Positions 46,123 to 58,454 of a stretch of DNA of 64,000 nt are shown here, in pieces. Numbering within the stretch: the stretch's first letter is position 1; every line of letters starts with the position of its first letter. The notes beneath the pieces were generated by a model that saw only the letters and a program-made list of their open reading frames with translations, had not been told where the DNA came from and made no database searches. A program made the translations under genes and the position numbers. Origin of the DNA: Vanessa cardui (Eukaryota; Arthropoda; Insecta; Lepidoptera; Nymphalidae); NCBI RefSeq assembly GCF_905220365.1, contig NC_061135.1:1939501-2003500 (forward strand), in the 5' to 3' direction.

Positions 46123-47446
46123 ACCGACTCCAAATATAACAATAATTATAACTACATGATATAATCGTTAATCGACTTTTAAGTAGTCTAATATTTTTCA
46201 TTTCATTTAACTTAGGAAGACTCTAAAAAATATGTTGAATACGCAATTATTTTTATTACTTTTTCGTGCATATTCATTTGTTTTAAAATAGTGTTTTGTT
46301 TGAAGTCGGTTTTTCTTTTTTGTTAAAATTTTTATTTCTTTTTTGATTTTAAGTGAAGCTAATGTTGACTAACTATTTTTTTTTAATATGGATAGATTAA
46401 GCGTTCCGTTTATATGAGTCAGAAACTACTTCGAGGACAATTTCAAAGGAAACTTGCGAATAAAGCAAAAATAGACTTTCGAAAATGCGGATTTAATACG
46501 TCACGCGGCGTAAACTACAAGGATCCCTCGAAAGAGCTGTAATCGAACTCAGCAAAAAAACTTTGAAAAAGACCAACTATATTTCGTACATCATATGACA
46601 TCACATCACATACACAAAATTTGATTAAAGATAGTAAGAAATTCTGCCCCATATCGCACCCTAACTGCGAGCCGTATAGGAGTTCCATCACTACATAGTA
46701 TAAAACAAAGTCGCTTTCTCTGTCCCTATATCTTTAAATCTACGCAACGGATTTTGATGCGGTTTTTTTTAAAAAATAGTTTGATTCAAGGGGAAGGTTT
46801 GTGTATATAATACATGAACAATATAGTAAAGAAACACTGATAATTTTAGAAGTTTGCGATGTGATGTCGTAAATACACAAATTGTGTAGTATATGTAGTA
46901 TCAGTATTGCACCCGTGCGAAGCCGGGGTGGGTAGCTAGTTGATTATAATATTCGACTATGATAATTACATAAACATAACCACATTACGGAAGGTGACTC
47001 AAATATCCAAATAACCTATAAATAAAAGATTCGACTGAGTATCGCTAACGTGCTCCTCAGAATTGTTCCGTTCCCTTCCGTTCCGTTACTTTGTCATGGA
47101 TCCTGTGCTCAGAACCTTACCAAACTTTCACCAAATTACCCTTGAAGTATATATTTTATAATAAAAATAGAATTATCAAAATTGGTTAACGTGATTTTCA
47201 GTTATTCACCTATTTGTCGCGCATATACATAATGCAAATTTAAGACTTATGTCGTTTTCATACGGATACCATCATCGGAAAAAAATAAAATTAAAATGGG
47301 ACCCCACGGGAAGCACTACCTTTCAAACAAAAAAAACTATCAAAATCGGTCCACCCAGTGAAAAGTTATGAGGTAACAAACATAAAAAAAAAAAAAAAAA
47401 AATAATACAGACGAATTGATAACCTCCTCCTTTTGGAAGTCGGTTG
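46123..47446 (+). mobile_element. composite element, copy E with nested Helitron
   Basis: ACCGACTCCAAATATAAC to GGAAGTCGGTTG, 1.32 kb, the same order as copies A and B and with the Helitron at the same internal place (46697-46939). It lies about 1 kb from the LINE 5' end in the fucosyltransferase intron. Confidence 0.75.
46697..46939 (+). mobile_element. non-autonomous Helitron nested in composite copy E
   Basis: AGTATAAAACAAAGTCGC ... CGTGCGAAGCCGGGG ... GCTAG|T. Confidence 0.75.
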
Positions 47447-47499
47447 AAAAGGCTCAATCATTTCTTTGTAATAATATTTATGGGTGTTGAAACTCAATT

Positions 47500-47695
47500 A
47501 CCCCCGTGCTCGAGTAGTGTGTTCACCGGTTATCATGGTTATGCCGCTCCGAGGTCGCAGGTTCGATTCCCGAGTCGATGCATAAAAAGTTCATTAGTTT
47601 TTTATGCTGTCTTGGGTCTTGATGTTTATGGTACCGTCGTTACTTCTGATTTTCCATAACACAAGAGCTTAAACTACTTACAGTGGAATCAGAGT
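47500..47695 (+). repeat. SINE-2, somewhat decayed
   Basis: GTGCTCGAGTAGTGTGTTCA...GCAGGTTCGATTCCC, then GGTACCGTCGTTACTTCTG. Confidence 0.7.
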
Positions 47696-48223
47696 GTGAC
47701 GTTGTTCCATTTTTAAACATAAAAGAGATGAAGATTTAAAAATATAGTATGTTATATATATTTTTTGTAAATCAAACGACCTATTCATATTTATTATTAA
47801 CTGTAAAACCAAAAATACAAACTGAATCTACAATTCATTGTTGTTTATACTTTGATTTATTTAATAGAAATAAATATATTTCCGGTTTGACAGTTTTTAA
47901 TTTAATTTACAGACTGCAATTTATTTTTACATTTGCGACCCGGCCTGACTTTACACGGGATCAATTCATTAATAAAGAAAATGAGAAATGCGGTTCGCAA
48001 GAAAATATTGAATAGATATTATTGGAAATTGGAAACGATAATATTTCTAAGGTATTAATTCAGATGAATGAGCTAAATTAAAAGCTAGCCTTGCAAATTT
48101 TCGGTCAATCTATTTAAGCGTAAAATTTGATTCTGCAGCATCAGTTTAGATCTAAATGAGCACTTGATGCTCTGAAAAAATTGAGTGCTTCTGCCCAATT
48201 AACCTCTCTAGCATAGCATTAAT

Positions 48224-48784
48224 GTACAGTCAGAGTAAGAAAACTTTCGTCAGTTTTCAAAATCATTCCTTTATCTAATCGTAAACTCTTAGCACCTTTT
48301 GAAACTAAAGCGCTAAACTGACAACTGCATATAAAATGAATTTTACATAGTATGGTAACTCAAAATAGTGTAACATATTTGGACTACATCTAGTGTTATA
48401 GCGCGTCAAGTGTAAGTTGGCGTGTGGCAAAAATATTTACTAATTTTTTTGTTCATTTATATCTTATTTGTTTTATTTACCCTTATTCAGAAACCTTGCC
48501 CAAAATCTGTTAAAAATGAGCCGTAGAGAATTATTTTCTAGGGAGATATTGGTAAAATAAACAAAAAAGTGGCAAGACAAAGGGAGTAGCAGGTACTGCC
48601 ACAGGAACGCCAACTTATACTTGACAGTCTGTATCAACATGATATCTTCTAATTATCAAAATGTGTCTGTCAATGTCATATATTTTCGATCGGTAAAGCA
48701 GATTATCGCTCACACTGAAATGTTGATACGACACACGAAAATAGATCTTAGGTGACGAACATTTTCTTACCTCGACGACTGTAC
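48224..48784. mobile_element. TIR MITE, 561 bp, with inner inverted repeat
   Basis: Outer ends: GTACAGTCAGAGTAAGAAAA at the left and the complement of GTACAGTCGTCGAGGTAAGA at the right. Inner inverted repeat: GTCAAGTGTAAGTTGGCGTG (from 48405) against AACGCCAACTTATACTTGAC (ending 48626). No coding capacity. Confidence 0.6.
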
Positions 48785-48897
48785 CTACCTTAAAAAAAAA
48801 TTAACAAATTATACACATCTTATGCGATTATCGGTTTTTCTATTAATGAAAACCTTGACAAAAAACCGTTGAGCGAAGCAAGGAAGCGACTTTAGTA

Positions 48898-49204
48898 ACA
48901 GCCTGTAAATTTCCCAGTCCTGGGATAAGGCCTCCTCTTCCATCAAGGAGAGCGTTTGGAACATATTCCACCATCATGTTCCAACATGTTCCAGTGCGGG
49001 TTGGTGGAATGCACATGTGGCCGAATTTCGATGAAATTAGACACATGTAGATTTCCTCACGATGTTTACCTTCACCGCCGAGCACGAGATGAATTATAAA
49101 CACAACTTAAGCACATATATATAAAAAGTGGTGTTTGCCTGGGTTTGAACCCGCAATCATCGGTTAAGATGCACGCGTTCTAACCACAGGGCCATCTCAG
49201 CTCT
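48898..49204 (-). repeat. SINE-1, full length
   Basis: AACAGCCTGTAAATTTCCCA...CACCGCCGAGCACGAGATGA...GGGCCATCTCAGCTC. Confidence 0.8.
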
Positions 49205-50137
49205 TTTGAAGCGACTTTGTATTATATAATTTGTAGATTATAGATAAAAATAAAATCGTTCAAGGAAATTCAACGTACGAATGTAATAAAACCTCTTTAT
49301 TCAATTGAATTGTTAAGGGCATTGTCAGAATTCAGTTTCTTACGAGTACTCTTAAAATCTTCACAGAAAAATTTAAAAGAGAGTCTTTTTTATAGAATTT
49401 CCGAATTAGCCCTTACATCCAATTTCAATATTTACCTCGACACAACTTTCCGAAAATCATCAAAAAATTTGACAGTTAGATTCTTGGACATGGATATGGT
49501 GTGGACATCCAAATAGTATCCTGATTTTAGAAAACTTCACGCCAAAAAAATCGGCGTTCGAAAGTTGTATTTTATAAATTTCGCGGGTAAAACCGCAGTT
49601 TCATCTAGTATATACGAGACTATCGTGATTGCACGACTAGATGAGGCTTTCTCTTTCATACTTGCGTGCTCCCTTACCCATGTAGTCTAGTCAGGCGACT
49701 TTCCAGGAGGACATTGTCGCGCTACCCACGCCATTTTCTCGAACGTCATTTCAAATTTTACTTAGATATTCCATTTCCTTCATTCAGCTCTTTAACATTA
49801 CTTTGCACTTTGCATTGAAAAATTATATATTTTTATGCTACTGGTATAAATCAATATGACGTTAGTTCAGCAGCGAGAACAACAAAATGTAGAATAATAT
49901 AAATATTTAAGTTAAATATGATACAAAAAGTGCAATTTATATGTCAAAAAACTGCTTTGGAGTATCAGCAATATATATATTCGATATAAAGGTGAAAATA
50001 GCACAAAAACGTAACTTGAAGGAACGTAACGATAAAGTAACGGACTTAAACTATCTCTACATCAAATTCCATCTCAATCGCTTCATCAGTTTAAACATGA
50101 AGAGGTAACAGGCTGAGTTACTTTCGCATTTATAATC

Positions 50138-50372
50138 ACGACCTCCACGGTCGAGTGGTGTGTACACCGGTTTTCATGGGTACGCCACTCTGACGTCCCG
50201 GGTTCGATTCCCGGCCGAGTCGATGTAGATTACCATAAGTTTTCTATGTTGTTTTGGGTCTGGGTGTTTGTGGTACCGTTACTTCTGATTTCCATAACAC
50301 AAGAGCTTCAGTTACTTACATTGGGATCAGAGTAATGTATGTGATGTTGTCTCATATTTATTTATACATAAT
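50138..50372 (+). repeat. SINE-2, near full length
   Basis: CACGACCTCCACGGTCGAGT...GTCCCGGGTTCGATTCCC...GTATGTGATGTTGTCTCATA. Confidence 0.8.
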
Positions 50373-50661
50373 ATTACTATATGACGGCGACGGCGATAGA
50401 TCAGCGGCGGACTCGTCATCAGTCGTCTTCTGGTACAGGGTTTATGGTATATTATATTAGCAGTAACTATCACAGTTGCATGAACCAACGGTCCCGTTTG
50501 GAAGGCCCAAACTGTATCTCCCTGTTTAATAAAATTCAGCTTCCGACTCATCGCTCTTGAAAATGTATTAAAAGAATGACTCTTTATGTCACGGGGTTCA
50601 CACCCGACAATCAGCCAGGGTAATAATCATTCGTAATCGATGACATATATGTATGTATATA

Positions 50662-50830
50662 TTCGAAGCGTCAATAGCGCATTGGTTTACGGGCTGCCTT
50701 GCAAAGTATAAAAATCACAGGATCGGTCCTAACCCCTTGATCTATTGTCGTTCCCACTTCTAACATAAATTATAAGCTTTGAAGAGGAATGGTTAATAGG
50801 AATATCAGTAATACCTTCATTAACCTTTTT
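50662..50830 (+). repeat. SINE-4 (tRNA-like), copy 1
   Basis: CAATAGCGCATTGGTTTACG (A-box region) and GGATCGGTCCTAACCCCTTG (B-box region), then ATAAGCTTTGAAGAGGAAT. Confidence 0.5.
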
Positions 50831-50852
50831 TTTATTTTTTACCTTTATTTTT

Positions 50853-51125
50853 CTTGGAGCAAGCCAGCCTGGGTAGGTACCACCCACTCATCAGATATTC
50901 TACCGCTAAACAACAATACGCAGTATTGTTGTGTTCCGGTTTGAAGGGTGAGTGCGCCAGTGTAACTACAAGGGACATAGCATCTTAGTTCCGAAGGTTG
51001 GGTGCGCATTGATGATGTAAGGAATAGTTAATATTTCTTACAGCGTCATTGTCTATGGGGGATGATTACCACTTACCATCGGGTGGCTCATATGCTCGTC
51101 CGCCAACCTACTCCATAAAAAAGGT
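50853..51125 (+). repeat. family C SINE-like repeat, nearly full length
   Basis: GCCAGCCTGGGTAGGTACCA...CATCTTAGTTCCGAAGGTTG...CGTCCGCCAACCTACTCCAT, A tail. Confidence 0.75.
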
Positions 51126-52279
51126 ATAGATTATAATAGTTTGATCACTGTACACCGAGTCGCTTATAAAGCTGTCAGTAGCACATGGAATTGTGGAAAT
51201 CAGGAGTGTTTATTTTCCAATACTTGACAAAGCACGTGAAACTTTGTCCCGCGTCTGATTCCGGTCGTGTGGAATTGACGTACACTCCGAGTGACGGAAT
51301 ATTGTGTAACTGTGTTTGACCAACACTCGCTCGTTATAATATATCTCTCCTTTGAATGGTAGAATTAATTAATTTCCGCAACGGAAATCAATCGAGAGCT
51401 CATGAGTTAATGAAAGAGATGAGATAATTAATAAGGTTGTGCTATTTTTTTTTTTTTTGAGAAATATTATTGAATAAACTCCGGTAGGCTCCTTATCCAC
51501 GAAATGAAACACTTAGTACTGTATAAGCTTCCGTTTACTTCTTGAGACGATTCACACAAAACAATAGTTTTCACAATGTCTTATATATAAAGAAAAACAA
51601 AACGATTGTGCGATTCATAAACTTATAAAAATTGAACAATGCCATCTAGGCGTCACCTAAGAACTAAACATGACAATTTAAAGAATAATTTAGTTTCTTT
51701 TTTTTCGCTTTTTTCTTTCCTTATAGGGAAAAGGCAAAGGTATTACACCGTACAGCCAAGTTTTTTGTAATTTTTATTCATATTCAATTAAATTGTAAGG
51801 CATAAAGCCATGTCTTCCGTTTAAATTAAAGTATAAACATTCAAGTAGAGTAAAATTCTTCCAAATCCAGGTATATATAACTAATACGTAAAAAATAAGT
51901 TTTAGCTAAAATGAACTTAGGCTGAAATAACTGAGCCTATAAAATTTGGGTTTTAAAGGTATTTTTACCAAAGTATACCTTAAAGTCGGTATTTCTTTGC
52001 GGTCTTTCTATAGTCGTATGACTATAGATAAAAGCTCGGGCGCTTATTATATAACGCCATTCTGTATCATCCGCCATATTTATATTGTATATAGCAGCAA
52101 TTAATGAATCGTGCATTGTCATCAGAACCAAATATTTGTGCCAAATTTCAACACGATCGCTTCAGTGGAATTTGGTGAAATATTGATTGCAATATTCCAG
52201 GATATACAAACACATACAAATAAAGTTAAATAAAAGCTTTTGACAATAAAATGTTATATCAATAACGAGTCTTTTTCAG

Positions 52280-52519
52280 CCTAAGGGTCCTGACCTTTTG
52301 GAACTTACAAGTTTTTTTAAATTGATGTTATGTTTAATTGGCTCTTCGATAGCTGGTTTGTACTTCCTCGTTGTAATCTTAGTATTTTATATAATGCCTA
52401 CTCATTTTCCTTGGGCCGAGGCCTTAGGCGATATTATATTATTATCGCTTGTCATCAAACCTGTGAACTTAATAGCCAAGCGTTGGACTATAAATTCAAA
52501 AAGTATATCCAATAAATAA
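52280..52519 (+). other. orphan exon-like ORF with membrane segments
   Basis: Directly after an acceptor-like GAGTCTTTTTCAG an open frame begins PKGPDLLELTSFFKLMLCLI and runs 79 codons to TAA 52517-52519. Residues about 11-33 are strongly hydrophobic (one, perhaps two membrane spans), then ALGDIILLSLVIKPVNLIAK. No ATG begins it, so it would be a last exon. It sits inside the fucosyltransferase intron on the same strand. Not part of any repeat copy I can see. Family not recognised; could be a relic of a neighbouring or duplicated gene. Confidence 0.35.
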
Positions 52520-52707
52520 CGGTGAATGTACCCTACATTTTAGAGATTTATTCCAAAAAACGTTGACCAAAATAATTGTTTGGTAGAAAGGCAAACTAAT
52601 TGGCGAACAAGCGAAAAGCGGTACTACAGCATTAAAACAATAGAGGAAATTCAAAAAATAAACTACAACTGAACGAACTATTAAAAAAAACTTCTAAGGT
52701 AAACTAT

Positions 52708-52960
52708 GGAGCCGAGATGGCCCAGTGGTTAGAACGCGTGCATTTTCACCAATGACTGTTCAAATCCAGGCAAGCACCACTGAATATTTATGTGCTTAAT
52801 TTGTGTTTATAATTCATCTCGAGCTCAGCGGTGAAGGAAAACATCCTGTGGAAACCTACTTGTGTCAAATTCCATAGAAATTCTGCCACGTGTGTGATCA
52901 TGTCGAACATGATCCAAAACTTCTTCAAAGGGAGAGTAGACCTTAGCTTAGACCTTGTTG
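52708..52960 (+). repeat. SINE-1, nearly full length
   Basis: GAGCCGAGATGGCCCAGTGG...CATCTCGAGCTCAGCGGTGA...AAAGGGAGAGTAGACCTTAG. Confidence 0.75.
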
Positions 52961-53003
52961 AAAATTGCAACTATATCGTACTTTGTAATTTTATACCTTA
53001 ATT

Positions 53004-53122
53004 TCATAGAAATGCCACATGTGTATTCCACCAATTCGCATTGGAACAGCGTGGAATAAGGTCCAAACCATCAAAGGAAGAGGCCTTAGCCCAGCAATGA
53101 GATATTTGCAGGCTAAAATTTT
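53004..53122 (+). repeat. SINE-1 3' half
   Basis: TTTCATAGAAATGCCACATG...AGAGGCCTTAGCCCAGCAAT...TTTGCAGGCT. Confidence 0.65.
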
Positions 53123-53894
53123 ACAGTGTATATTATGTATAAAATCCAAAGTCTGATTGCTCGAACATAAATAGAAGAACGAATACTAGAGCTATGCATA
53201 GGCACTCAAAGTAGGAGCGAGTTGTTTAAAGGTCGCCTACGTTGATGACGAACTAAAATTAAAATTTAAATATTCAACACAGGCAGTCAAAGAGAATAGA
53301 AAATAGAAGGGAAACCAATATCGGAAATGTTTGCGTTGTTAAATAAAAAACAATTTAACATTATGAAGAATATGATCAACTATTCGAAGGCTGAAATTGA
53401 ATCACTTATTATTTATATAACTTTCCGTGAGGTTAAAAAGGATCAATCAGCATAATCATTAATTGGAAATACGAGAGCCTTCAATATTTTATTTATATCT
53501 ATAATTGAGACTCTAACCCTAAAAATTTATAGCCAATCTGTACCATTTTAAAGTTACATCTTTATTCAACCCGAGATATTACGCATGAATGCAAAACATG
53601 AATAGATTATTAATTGACATATATAAAAGTTAAAAACATTGAAATAGATTAACTACAGACCTTTTTGGCCGTTCTTCTCGGTAGAATCTACCCTAAACAC
53701 TGGCTTTACACTTAATTATACACTGACGTGGCAATTTAAAAGCGTTTTTATGAGCCTACTTGAATAAATATTTTAATATTGATTTAACAAATATAACAGT
53801 GAATATTTTTCATCCATATTATTACAATAACACATGACAATATCTTGACATAATTAGGATAAATAGTTAAGAATTTTACCAAAAAAATGTACTT

Positions 53895-54015
53895 ACCGAT
53901 TAGAATAGCGCAATAGTTTACGAAATGCATAGTGATATAAAATGTCGCATAATCGATCCTAAACCCTTGGGACAAGTGACAAGCTTAAAAGGATATATAG
54001 GAATTATAATAAAAT
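53895..54015 (+). repeat. SINE-4 (tRNA-like), copy 2
   Basis: AATAGCGCAATAGTTTACGA and ATCGATCCTAAACCCTTGGG, then GCTTAAAAGGATATATAGG; parallels 50662. Confidence 0.5.
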
Positions 54016-54319
54016 ACGTATTAGCAATTCCCTAATTCATTTGGTCCATTGTTAAAATTCTTATGAGAACAAAACCCTTTTTTCCTCGAACCTTTTTCAC
54101 CCCAAACCACATTACATTGGCGAAACATCTCGTATGAATTAATAAAACAAAGTATGCCTGTCGCTTTTTCTCATTACGTTAATAATGCATTAATATTTTG
54201 CAATTCACAATGTAAACCTATTCCTATTAATTTTTCTGTATTCATTTGATAAAACATACCTTTTATTTTATTTATTTATTTCTTATTACCTAATGACAAT
54301 GATAATTTATTCTTTCCAG

Positions 54320-54593
54320 ATTTCTACCTCCGGGCAGCTATCTAGACGGCAGAGACCTGGGTCCAAAAGAACTGGCTCGGCAGATGAGCGAAATAATTGG
54401 AAATCAATCGCGGTATTACGATTTCTTCAGGTGGAGAAATCATTACGTGTACAGAGAGACTTCTAGCACCGATGACATCTGCAAGCTCTGTGAGATGATG
54501 AACGATGACGAGAAGGTATCTGAAACGAGTGTTTGGAAAGATTTTAGAAAATGGTGGAATGGAGCACGCTATGAAATCAATTGCAAAAATTGA
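54320..54593 (+). CDS. FucTC: alpha-1,3-fucosyltransferase (FucTC-like), exon 2 (terminal)
   Basis: Terminal exon after the acceptor TCTTTCCAG. Its first base A completes codon 307 (AG|A, Arg), and the frame reads FLPPGSYLDGRDLGPKELA, the usual GT10 continuation after the VPVVYGAANYSR end of exon 1. It adds residues 308-397 and stops at TGA 54591-54593. Total length is 397 residues, somewhat shorter than many insect FucTs. The paired cysteines C361 and C364 (ICKLC) match the conserved C-terminal disulphide region of the family. N335-Q-S is a possible glycosylation site. The exact phase match with an exon 23.9 kb away is strong evidence for one gene. Confidence 0.92.
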
Positions 54594-54825
54594 ACTGAAT
54601 TATTGTGATATATTTAAAACATCATTAAATGTACTGTACGGGTATGAAACCCCAAAAAGGATGTATTCAAATCTGACCGAAACCAAAATCAAACTATATT
54701 TATTCAAGCCTAGTAAAATCCAATACAAGCAGTTCTTGAATATGATCGTGAAATTCTGAAATTAAAGTTAATTATTATTTTAATTATATTTAAGGTAACA
54801 AAGTATTATTGAATAATTAAATTTC

Positions 54826-54831
54826 AATAAA
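54826..54831 (+). terminator. polyadenylation signal AATAAA
   Basis: AATAAA about 230 nt after the stop codon of the fucosyltransferase, in an AT-rich 3' UTR. It is the first AATAAA after the stop that I could find. Confidence 0.6.
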
Positions 54832-55148
54832 CAATAAGTGAGAACGATTTATTACTCTTTGATTAAAACATAATGCCAAACGAGAGGGATGACGGTTTAT
54901 TGAGTGAACGATCTCCACGAAAACAATAACGACGTATCGGTTTTCGAATTTCATACGAATAATGAAACATAATATTACAAATTGTCGTTTTGCTTCTACG
55001 AGTATGGTGTATGTATTTGCTGCCTTGCAAATGTATTTAATGTTTCTTTGACTGTATTGTTATATTCTAGTACGTATTTTTGTACTTCTACGTGTATATG
55101 AGAATAAATGCTTTTAATTCCATTTTATTAGACACGAAAATTGTGAGC

Positions 55149-55375
55149 CGCGATAGTCCAAAGGTTAGAACGCGTGCATCTTAACCGATGATTGCGGGTT
55201 CAAACCCAGGCAAAGACCACTGAATATTCATGTGCTTAAATTGTATTAATTCATCTTGTACTCGGTGATGAAGGAAAACATCGTGAGGAAACCGGGTCGT
55301 ATCAATTCGTGATGGAATATGTCCGAAACGTTCCTCAAAGGGAGAGGGGTGCCTTAGCCCAGCAGTAGGAAAGAA
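55149..55375 (+). repeat. SINE-1, internally deleted
   Basis: CGCGATAGTCCAAAGGTTAG...GATTGCGGGTTCAAACCCAG...GTGCCTTAGCCCAGCAGTAG. Confidence 0.75.
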
Positions 55376-55821
55376 TACATCATACTATACTGCTTAAGAT
55401 TATTACTGTATCGTATTTTGTAATTATTAATTTTATATTATAAAAAACCTAGATCTTAGATTAAAATTTCCAGTCAGCTTAATAATAAAGTGCATTTAGT
55501 TTAGTTTTTCGACGTAGAAATTCTGTATAGAGAGTGGAAGTTTGATAACTGGCAATGTTTGAACTAGCGTGCTTCGGAAATCAAATGAAAGCATTGCGCG
55601 CCGTCGTCCCACGATTTAAAGTTTTCTGGTAAATTGCCATCCTAACGGATTATGAGATTGAGGGAAAATAAATTCACTTATATACTTGCTGTATGTAATA
55701 TCCCGCGCAGTTGAGAGACGTCCTTGAGAATTACAGCCGTGGCTGAAATCAGTTAGAAGGATAACTTTTGATTTGTTTAATTGAACTTGAAAACTAAAGT
55801 CGTTTATATTATAATACGTAT

Positions 55822-56095
55822 TTTTGCCGACTTCTAACAAAAGCGGTTATCAGTTCACAATTGAATATTTGGGAATTATGATCCATTTATGCTTCCAAGC
55901 ACGTGTACTTAATTTCGTAAGTCGATATTTGTATGTTTGTTCAAGATTTTCTCGGAAACTAAAAGTATATTGACCTAATTTTCGAGATGATCATTTTTAA
56001 TTTAAGTTAAGTAAACTTAAACTCAGGGAACAGTATAAGTTTCGTTAAAATCGATCGAGTAGTTTTTGTATGTCATTTTGAAGTCGGGTTAAGTT
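55822..56095 (+). repeat. CCGACTTCTAA-family dispersed repeat, copy 2
   Basis: GCCGACTTCTAACAAAAGCG...GTTATCAG through TTTGTATGTTTGTTCAAG...TTTTCTCGGAAACTAAA and GTTTCGTTAAAATCG...AGTAGTTTTTG to TTGAAGTCGGG. Confidence 0.55.
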
Positions 56096-56190
56096 TTTTT
56101 TTTAAATTATGCCTATTATTATATAATGCTAGCATTCATAAGATTGGGTACAAATAGTGACACAACATAAAAACTGATATATGTACAAAA

Positions 56191-56403
56191 ATGTTTCACC
56201 CATGTATGAAACATCTGCCTTTTATGTTGAAAACATCCATGTGTTTTTACAAGGGAACTTTAATAAAACTGGATGTAAAACTGAAACGTACTAACAACAA
56301 ATTAAAGCGATCTCTCGGTTCAGCTCGCTCGCTTAAAAGTTACGAAATGTCGGAAATGTTATTGAATATGATACAGCAACGAATGGCCTTTGCAAACTTG
56401 TGA
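56191..56403 (+). other. small unassigned ORF (70 codons)
   Basis: ATG to TGA with a basic C-terminal half (KLKRSLGSARSLKSYEMSEM). Less AT-biased than its flanks. No splice evidence or family match; may be chance. Confidence 0.2.
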
Positions 56404-57986
56404 ATTTTTGTGCAGCAAGACATGTATTTATTATTTATGATACGATTATATTATACACATATAATTATTGTTTTATTAATCTGTTTTGGTAAGTTATTGT
56501 ATGTGGCATAGTATGTTATGTATGTTGTGATATGTTTATAAATAGCGGAAAAAGTCCATTTAACCCCACTTCATAAATCTTATTGCTACATTTATATATT
56601 ATATTCCACTGAAAATGATATGAACATATTCTTTATGTGTGTTGAAGCGTCCGTTAAATCAATACTATGATTGTAATCACTTAGTTTTGAGATTTGATTC
56701 TCCGGCCAATGATGGCAATTGCCGCCATGTTAAAAAAAGAAGGAATGTCAGCTGTCAAAAATATGGCATATGGTGTCGCAGTCTATGAAATATTGTAAAA
56801 ATCAAGAGGTATCAAGATCGATCTTTGCTTTTAGCGATACACTTTGGAAGCTGGTGAACGAGATAAGTTCAGATACGATATTTTTAAGTAATTTACTCTG
56901 TGGTCTCTCTAATGTGCCTCTTTGACCCTAAAACCTTTGTAGTATACCCGGGTCGCCCGTCCCAAAAGTCGGGTCTGATGAGTCTAGTGTAAATACTTCT
57001 TTTGGCATATAACAAGGAAACATACAATTATGTATCCCTAACTTTTAGTCTTTTGTAATTACTGTTTATATTAAGCTGATTATTATTTCAGAGGCCCCGT
57101 CATTGTCCAAAATCGGAGACTATGATATGTAAGCAGAGACAATTTTAGTACTTTTACTAATAAATATGATATTTTCTTTTTATTAAACCAGTTCTGATTT
57201 AGTATTCGCATTTAATTCAAATATAAAATACTAAAAACAGTATTGTTTGCGGTGCTCGTGAAATAGTTTATGAAACTTTATTTTTTTAATCTTCTTTTGT
57301 TTCAGCCTTTCGATGATAACCAACCAGCTCCTTTTTTTAGAGGTAACAGTTTCAAAATCGGGAGTATTAGCCCAAAGTAATGTTCAATATTACAGAATAT
57401 TATGTTAGCGTGCTTGCAAAATCTAAAGTTTATTTAAAACAGTAACTTCAGTAATGAACTCCTTAGTTTTCACTGAATTAAAAATATAATTCGAACGTTA
57501 TTAGATAATTGGGTCTTATTACAACATTTCAAAACAAATGAGCGCTGAATTTATGCTTTAACACAATAAAGAGAGTATTATTAAAATTTGAATGCTATTT
57601 ATAGGTAATTTATAGCATACGGTGATTTATGTATTGAATCAATTCATTTTATATATCGAAATAAATCAAAATTTTGATTTATTTTTAGAAATATCATACA
57701 TTGTTATTGTTAATAGTCCAAGATCCCAGTGCCTCCGAAACCTACGTATTTTTAATGAAGATGAATTTTTTTATGCTGTCGAAAACGAAATTTTCGTCAG
57801 CTCGTTTAGAAAGCTCAACTTAGGTCTGGGGCACTGGAATCTTACTCTATTATAATTATGGTTAGTGACAAATTTGCCCGTAAGCTTACGCGAGTGAAAT
57901 GCCTCCCAATTCTTCCGAACTGTAAAAGTACTTTAGTTATTATTTTCTACCAAAGAAATAAATAACTGTGTACGCGTGAGAAATTA
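56404..57986. other. intergenic, downstream of the fucosyltransferase
   Basis: Apart from the weak ORF at 57622, nothing recognised. Confidence 0.5.
57622..57858 (+). other. small unassigned ORF, possible transposase remnant
   Basis: The second half (SQCLRNLRIFNEDEFFYAVE) has protein-like composition; the first half is AT-rich and probably not coding. Origin not recognised. Confidence 0.2.
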
Positions 57987-58176
57987 CAGGATTCCAATGC
58001 AAGTAGCTCAAGCATTTGTGTTATGGAAGTAACGACAGAAATTAGGTCTGGGCTCAAGACAACATAGAAAACTAATGAATTTCTAAATCGACTCGGCCGG
58101 GAATCGAACACGGGATCTCGGAGTGGCATACCCATTAAAACCGGTGTACACACCACTCGATCACGTAGGTTGTCAA
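57987..58176 (-). repeat. SINE-2, 3' truncated
   Basis: CGACTCGGCCGGGAATCGAA...CACACCACTCGATCACG on the plus strand equals a SINE-2 head in reverse. Confidence 0.75.
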
Positions 58177-58454
58177 AAAGAAAGGACTCTCCTTTCTTTT
58201 TGTTACTTCAAAATCTGAGCTACTAACCTCGAAGACACTTTCTCCTTTCGTGCGCTCCCTTGGTTCTTATATACATACTTGAAGAACAAGAACATGACCT
58301 TTTACACTAGTTTTAACTTTAGAGCACGGTTCACTACGAAATGTTGCTGCCGTCCACTCGAGAGAGGAAACTGCCATATCATACTTTAAAATCACGTTGA
58401 ATTAATTGTAATGTATGCATTAACTTTAATACTTTATAAAACAGGTATAATCAA

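Larger units (their letters stand above)
30438..54319 (+). other. large phase-2 intron of the fucosyltransferase gene
   Basis: GT (30438) to AG (54319), 23,882 bp, so the coding sequence is less than 5 percent of the gene span. It interrupts the domain right after the GT10 signature. The content is mostly mobile DNA: LINE, Helitrons, composite foldback elements, SINEs, MITEs, plus an orphan exon-like ORF at 52280-52519. Extra small host exons inside cannot be excluded, but exon 1 to exon 2 gives a complete domain without them. Confidence 0.85.
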
